Assembly (NCBI GenBank): GCA_027922465.2
Contig: BQMF02000063.1
Coordinates: 682,001 to 746,000, forward strand
From: Turritopsis dohrnii
Taxonomy: Eukaryota > Cnidaria > Hydrozoa > Anthoathecata > Oceaniidae
Length of the DNA stretch: 64,000 bases
Direction: 5' to 3'
In this document: positions 59,855 through 64,000 of the stretch, piece after piece
Position numbering within the stretch: position 1 is the stretch's first letter
Layout of the letters: every line of letters starts with the position of its first letter
Translations under genes and position numbers: made by a program
Notes under the pieces: generated by a model
What the model saw: only the letters and a program-made list of their open reading frames with translations
Database searches by the model: none
Told to the model about the DNA's origin: nothing

Positions 59855-60210
59855 TAAATTTTACGGTCAAGTTCTTTTTATGTGCGCGTAAAACCACGTA
59901 GAGGCGAGAGACACTTTTTTCACGATTATTCCAAAAGCATGTGGCATTTGACGTCAGTTTTTTTATGATCACGGGGAATCATTGCATTGCATCCCCAATC
60001 GAACGCACGTTTTTGGGGAAATATCTCGAGAACCAATAGGGATAACTGACGTTTTTTAGGGTCGCAGTTAGGGTAAGGGTTAGGGTTAGGGTTAGGGTCG
60101 CAGCGAAACGATCCCATACACTTTTTTTATCAGTTTTTCGAGCTCTACAACATGGGTACACTTTCCAGTCGTGATTCCATGATTTAATTTTTCGTCACCT
60201 CTTGCAACAC
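59855..60210 (+). repeat. Dispersed ACGGTCAAG repeat containing telomere-type TTAGGG units
   Basis: Begins AAATTTTACGGTCAAGTTCT, contains gacgtcagtttttttatgat, cattgcatccccaatcgaac and gagaaccaatagggataact. At 60066-60101 it holds gttagggtaagggttagggt followed by three more TTAGGG-type units between two gggtcgcag copies. Ends near atttttcgtcacct. Confidence 0.7.
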
Positions 60211-61222
60211 GGAAGGGAGGGGCAAATCCACATCATTTTCGCAGTTAGACATGGTAAAAAGCTTTTACCCGGGTTACTAGTTATCTATGATTTCGCGTGA
60301 AAAAAATTTTGTGTTTTGCTGTTTTGAAATAAACTTTTGCGAAAGAAGGCCAAAAACGCGAAAGTTTCTTCCCACGAAAGTTTCTGCCCTTAAAGTTATG
60401 TGCTTAACCTTATTAAAAGAATTTTGTGAAAAGTTTTTGTATACAGCACAAACGTCATTAATATTCAGTTTGAAAACGAGACTTAGTTTGTTGTGACATA
60501 ATTCATGGAAAGGTCTAATTCTTTGAATGAAATGATGAAGGTCCTACACCTTAGAATATGTTTCGTACCTTAAGTGGAGTATATAATTTTGGCATGGATT
60601 TAATTTGAAGCAGCTAATTTTTTAAAATTATTTGAAAATGTTGTAGACTTTTTTGGTTTGTCAGAAACTCATTCATTCTTTCATTCTTTTCGTCCCCTTC
60701 TTCCTCTGAATTGTCTTCTTCAATGTCATTCTGTCTGATGTCTTCTGCTAAAACCTTGGCAGATTAGGTGGCGCTAAATCTCCTAGGTTTGCGAGAAGAG
60801 ATATCTTGAAAAGGCTCAATAGAAGGTAATCCGTTTGAATCAATAGATGATCCATCTGTTGTGCATACCATTCTGAGAAGAGCTTTTTGAGATGTATGTT
60901 TGTTGACAGTTACTGTAAATCCAAGGTGTGACAAAGCTGTGTCCCGTTATTCAGTACAAAATGGATAATTGTTTTCTGTTAAAAGTAAGGTGATGTCATA
61001 TGTTTTTTACATTTCTATGCGCTCAATTTCCATATAGGGCAAAACGATTTCATTTTTGGGTTAAAACTGAGTGAGAAATCTTCGGGAAGTTTCAACCTTG
61101 CATTTGCGAGAAACAACCGTCTACAGTGAGGGTAAAGGTACCAGTGATGCTTCATTTGTCTGATGACCCAGTAATTGCAACATTCCTGGAATTTTGTTTT
61201 GCCATGGTGTGATTCATTGCAG

Positions 61223-62330
61223 GTATACTGGGTGTGCCAGAAAAATCGCCACTAAAATTCAGTTTTTGACGCATGCTTTTCTAGTTGCTGAAATCACTTC
61301 AAATCTTTAACGAAATATTATTCAGACTATTCTCAATCGACTGTGAAATTTTGATAAAGAAACAACAATTTTTATGGAAGATATGACTTTTTTAAAAAAG
61401 GATACAAATAGTTTTCAATGTTTACAGAATTGACATCAAAATCTTAAATCTTGAACATTCGATGCGCATCCTTTCCTTACCGATTAATTTTTGCCATCAT
61501 TTCTTTTTCATCTCTAAATGGTTTGTTCGTCCTGTTCATATAAACTGTAGTTTTGACTTGATTCCAGAAATAATAATCTGGAGGATTTGTGTCTGGGGAA
61601 TTTGGAGGCCATTGGTCCTTTTTGATGAACAGTGTGGTATGGTTTCCTCAAGAAACTCCTGGACAAGGTTGATGGTATGTGATGATCCATCTTGAATAAA
61701 TATCCAATCGTTCCTTGGATAGATTTTTTCTATTGCTGGAAATAACTGTTTCTTTCAATGATTCCTATAGTTCTTTGCATTTACTAATGGCTTAGTCACC
61801 CCAAGACACGTCAAACCAGCAGAAACCATTACTTTAACAGATTGTCTGTTGCTTGTGTGATAAGTATTTCCATCAGGAACATCTTGTTTTTGTCTTTTGA
61901 AATATACTCAGTTATATTTTGGACATTAGTTGGGACTTGCAAAGGAAAATTGCTTTCATCTTGAAATACAGTATGCTCAATCATTCTGGGATTATTTTTG
62001 AATTTTTCAAAGAGATTACCAGCACGCTCAACTCGTCTTTTCCTGTGCCATCATTCATGTAAGGCGTTTTCATACGTTCAAGCTGCTTGAATCCTCTTCT
62101 CTTGATCATAATCCTCTCAGAGGTATGTGACACATTCAATTCGTTGGCGATTCCACTAGGAGATACATGTGTCCCAGGCTCTTCTTGGGAACAATCATTT
62201 CTTCTACTTTTTCATTGTTTTCATTGGACTTAGCTGTTCTTTGACAACCAGAACACTTTTTTCACTCCATTGTACCAGTTTTAAAGAAATCTTTTTATCA
62301 AATAGTGTAAGGAAGACTTGTCTCAGTTCT
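61223..62330 (-). pseudogene. mariner-type transposase relic nested in the pogo element
   Basis: TA at 61223 followed by ctgggtgtgccagaaaaatc is a mariner-style end. Going rightwards the minus strand shows, in broken frames, NDWIFIQDGSSHTINLVQEF (second Asp region), the VKVMVSAGL region, HTVFQDESNFPLQVP (first Asp) and SGIANELNVS with GFKQLERMKTP (HTH) near 62150-62050. The right terminal repeat is not visible, so the 5' end is truncated or decayed. Confidence 0.75.
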
Positions 62331-62848
62331 TTTCAGGGTTATCTTTGTAAACTCGTAAAAAAGAAATAAGACATACATTTTTAATATGAACAGTGCATTA
62401 CGAATAGTAAAGACTTTTTCCAAGGATCAGAACAGCTTTATTAACTTGTTCGTTCTTGTCTGCTTTAACTCTTTTGGTAGAAGCACTGCCTTTTTGAAAA
62501 GCCTCAACAGTTTTAGATATATTTTTCCCAAGTGGACACAGTGTTTTGTGGAATTTCAAACAACAATGAAACTTCTTTGTTGGCTTTTCCCTTGTCAAGT
62601 TCCAGCAAGGCTTTGTATTTTGACTTTAAACTCACTTCTTTGTATACTCGTTTTTTCAGTACAGCAGCGGTTTTCTTGAGTTCGAATGTCTTGTGTTTAC
62701 AAAATTTGCTTTCAAAATTCAATTTCAAAACATTTGAATGAATGAAAATTCGAAATTTGAAAATGGTTTGAAGCTGTAGCTAGGGCCTTTTTACACTCAA
62801 GAAATTGAATTAGAGAGAGAATTTCTCTGTAGAGACCTAAAATCTAGA

Positions 62849-63167
62849 TCGCTTGCTCGCTTCCTGTTCGGGAGGTCGCGGGTTCAATCCCCGACCGAGT
62901 CATGCCAGCGACTATAACAGTGTGAATCATTCCTCTCTGCTTAGTACTCAGCAAGAGAGTAGGAATGATGTCTAAGGTGGTTATCTAGTAGAGCGGTTCC
63001 TCTCATTACAGCCTCCGTAGCCCAAATGGGGGCTTTAAATGCTCTAGGACCTCCTTCGCAGGACCCTCATTGATAACAGTACCTAAGGAACTGAAGAGGC
63101 TATCCTGGGTAAACATTCGTAAGTGAATAAATAAAATAAATAAATAAAATAAATAAATAAATAAATA
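62849..63167 (+). mobile_element. tRNA-derived SINE inserted in the pogo relic
   Basis: Starts inside the tRNA head (cttgctcgcttcctgttcgg) with box B ggttcaatcc, continues through the body shared with 25530-25829, and ends in an (AAATA)n tail at 63128-63167. Box A is missing, so the copy is 5'-truncated. Confidence 0.85.
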
Positions 63168-63271
63168 GAATTAGGGAGTGTTGCATTATGGAGGTTCATT
63201 TATATGAGAGCTTCCTAAGAAAATTTGACAGTGAATTTTATGGAGGTTCGAATTAGAGAGAGTCAACTGTA

Positions 63272-64000
63272 TTTTTACCTTCATTTGTTTGGTAAAAGTT
63301 TTTCTTTATGAAAAAAGTATGATGTTTGACATTTCATTTTTATTTGCATATATTTCGAACATTGCATATATTTGGAACAGCAATGTCTCCGGAAGCTCTG
63401 TGATTCTAGCGTTTTTCACGATTCCAAACAGCTTTAAAGTCACTCTAACACTCTTTCTTTTTTCACAATATCAACATAAATTATTTCTTTTTCTTCTGGA
63501 GTTTTTTCATTGCCATTTGGAACTGTTGCTTTAAAAATCGTAGCCAGAAGACCCTGCCGCGCTCTAGAGTGGCTGAGAATCTCGTTAGGCTGTACGAACG
63601 ATCCAAAGATGATGGATGAAATGGACTTTTCTCATGTTTTTGCGGAACACAGAAGTACAAAATAGAGATTTAAAATGTTTTATAAATCTTTTGAGTTTCA
63701 AATTGATAGGATTGAGTTTTGAAACTCAATTAAGGATTGAGTTATACGGTATATAGTAGAAAAGTGCTTGGAAATATGCCTGTTAATGTATGTAATGTAT
63801 ATAATGTATTTACGTTGATAGAAATAGGGAATGGGAGTGAAATATGTTCTTGATATAAAGCCATAAGCAATATATCCCCTGTAATACATCGCTTATCTAG
63901 AACCTCTCCATGAAAAAGGGGTTTGAAATAACAACTTAAAGCATAATGTAATGAACAGACCCAAACCAATTATAGAAAAAGCTTGTTTTTTTTTTGTGCA
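63272..64000. other. Right edge, no gene seen
   Basis: AT-rich; frames at 63289-63534 and 63698-63969 have no support. Nothing else recognised. Confidence 0.5.

Larger units (their letters stand above)
60640..63271 (-). pseudogene. pogo/Tigger-like transposon relic, interrupted by mariner and SINE
   Basis: The right end reads, on the minus strand, TACAGTTGACTCTCTCTAAT followed by TCGAAC: a pogo/Tigger end with TA. A CENP-B-type HTH (KYKALLELDKGKANKEVSLL, then TVSTWEKYI) lies at about 62650-62510. It continues in another frame to 62398 (VEAFQKGSASTKRVK). Left of the mariner, 61215-61080 reads NVAITGSSDK, then TFTLTVDG and LPEDFSLSFNPK, like the start of the pogo DDE catalytic domain. About 60960-60640 is an open stretch with one stop (LLRMVCTTDGSSIDSNG to an acidic region with EEDNSEEEGDEKNER), probably the element's C-terminal region. 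Many frame breaks; non-functional. That all pieces belong to one element is inference from order and orientation. Confidence 0.65.

Noticed and set aside
60066..60101. Chromosome end or telomere
   Set aside because: Only about five units, embedded in a dispersed repeat with ordinary sequence on both sides.
1..64000. CRISPR arrays, rRNA genes, bacterial-type operons
   Set aside because: None seen; tandem repeats present are coding (Ki-67) or short satellites, and the genes are spliced eukaryotic ones.

Overview
This is AT-rich animal (metazoan) DNA. Protein-coding genes have GT-AG introns, mostly 75-500 bp, and they sit in a dense background of short inverted-repeat (MITE-like) elements, tRNA-derived SINEs and broken transposons. 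The recognisable genes (a lengsin-like glutamine-synthetase protein, KCTD9, an EGLN-type prolyl hydroxylase, a Ki-67 homologue) are metazoan. The repeat content (Penelope-like GIY-YIG element, gypsy element, pogo/Tigger, mariner, a multicopy gene family often seen in cnidarians) suggests a cnidarian or another early-branching marine animal. That placement is inference; a tunicate or other invertebrate is not excluded.

Layout: 88-1218 (-) lengsin-like gene running off the left edge. 3860-5125 (-) broken Penelope-like element. 5825-9544 (+) KCTD9 in eleven identified exons, with SINE and MITE copies in its introns. 10622-12090 TIR element with a second element nested in it. 13383-14207 (-) unrecognised basic single-exon protein. 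18179-18382 (-) possible small secreted peptide. 19-32 kb is almost gene-free and holds repeats and one full SINE. 32788-33630 (+) intronless EGLN-like 2-oxoglutarate dioxygenase lacking the usual 2OG-binding arginine. 34.4-36.3 kb is a nest of three inverted-repeat elements. 36977-47173 (-) is the main gene: a Ki-67 homologue of at least 2292 residues with FHA domain, PP1-docking motif and two unrelated arrays of TP-containing repeats. 48.1-49.8 kb holds two broken repeat-associated ORFs. 54559-59134 (-) is a structurally complete but coding-dead gypsy retrotransposon with nearly identical LTRs. 60.6-63.3 kb is a pogo/Tigger relic interrupted by a mariner and a SINE.

The host genes are not an obvious functional cluster. 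Ki-67 (mitotic chromosome surface, PP1 recruitment) and KCTD9 (BTB, probable CUL3 adaptor) are independent loci. The most distinctive features are the Ki-67 repeat architecture, the EGLN-like protein with an altered active site, an inverted MITE pair bracketing KCTD9 exon 10, and a recurring style of element in which one short word next to the terminal repeat is reiterated through the interior.

Limits: first exons of KCTD9 and Ki-67 were not found, splice sites were read by eye, and family assignments rest on remembered protein patterns rather than searches.
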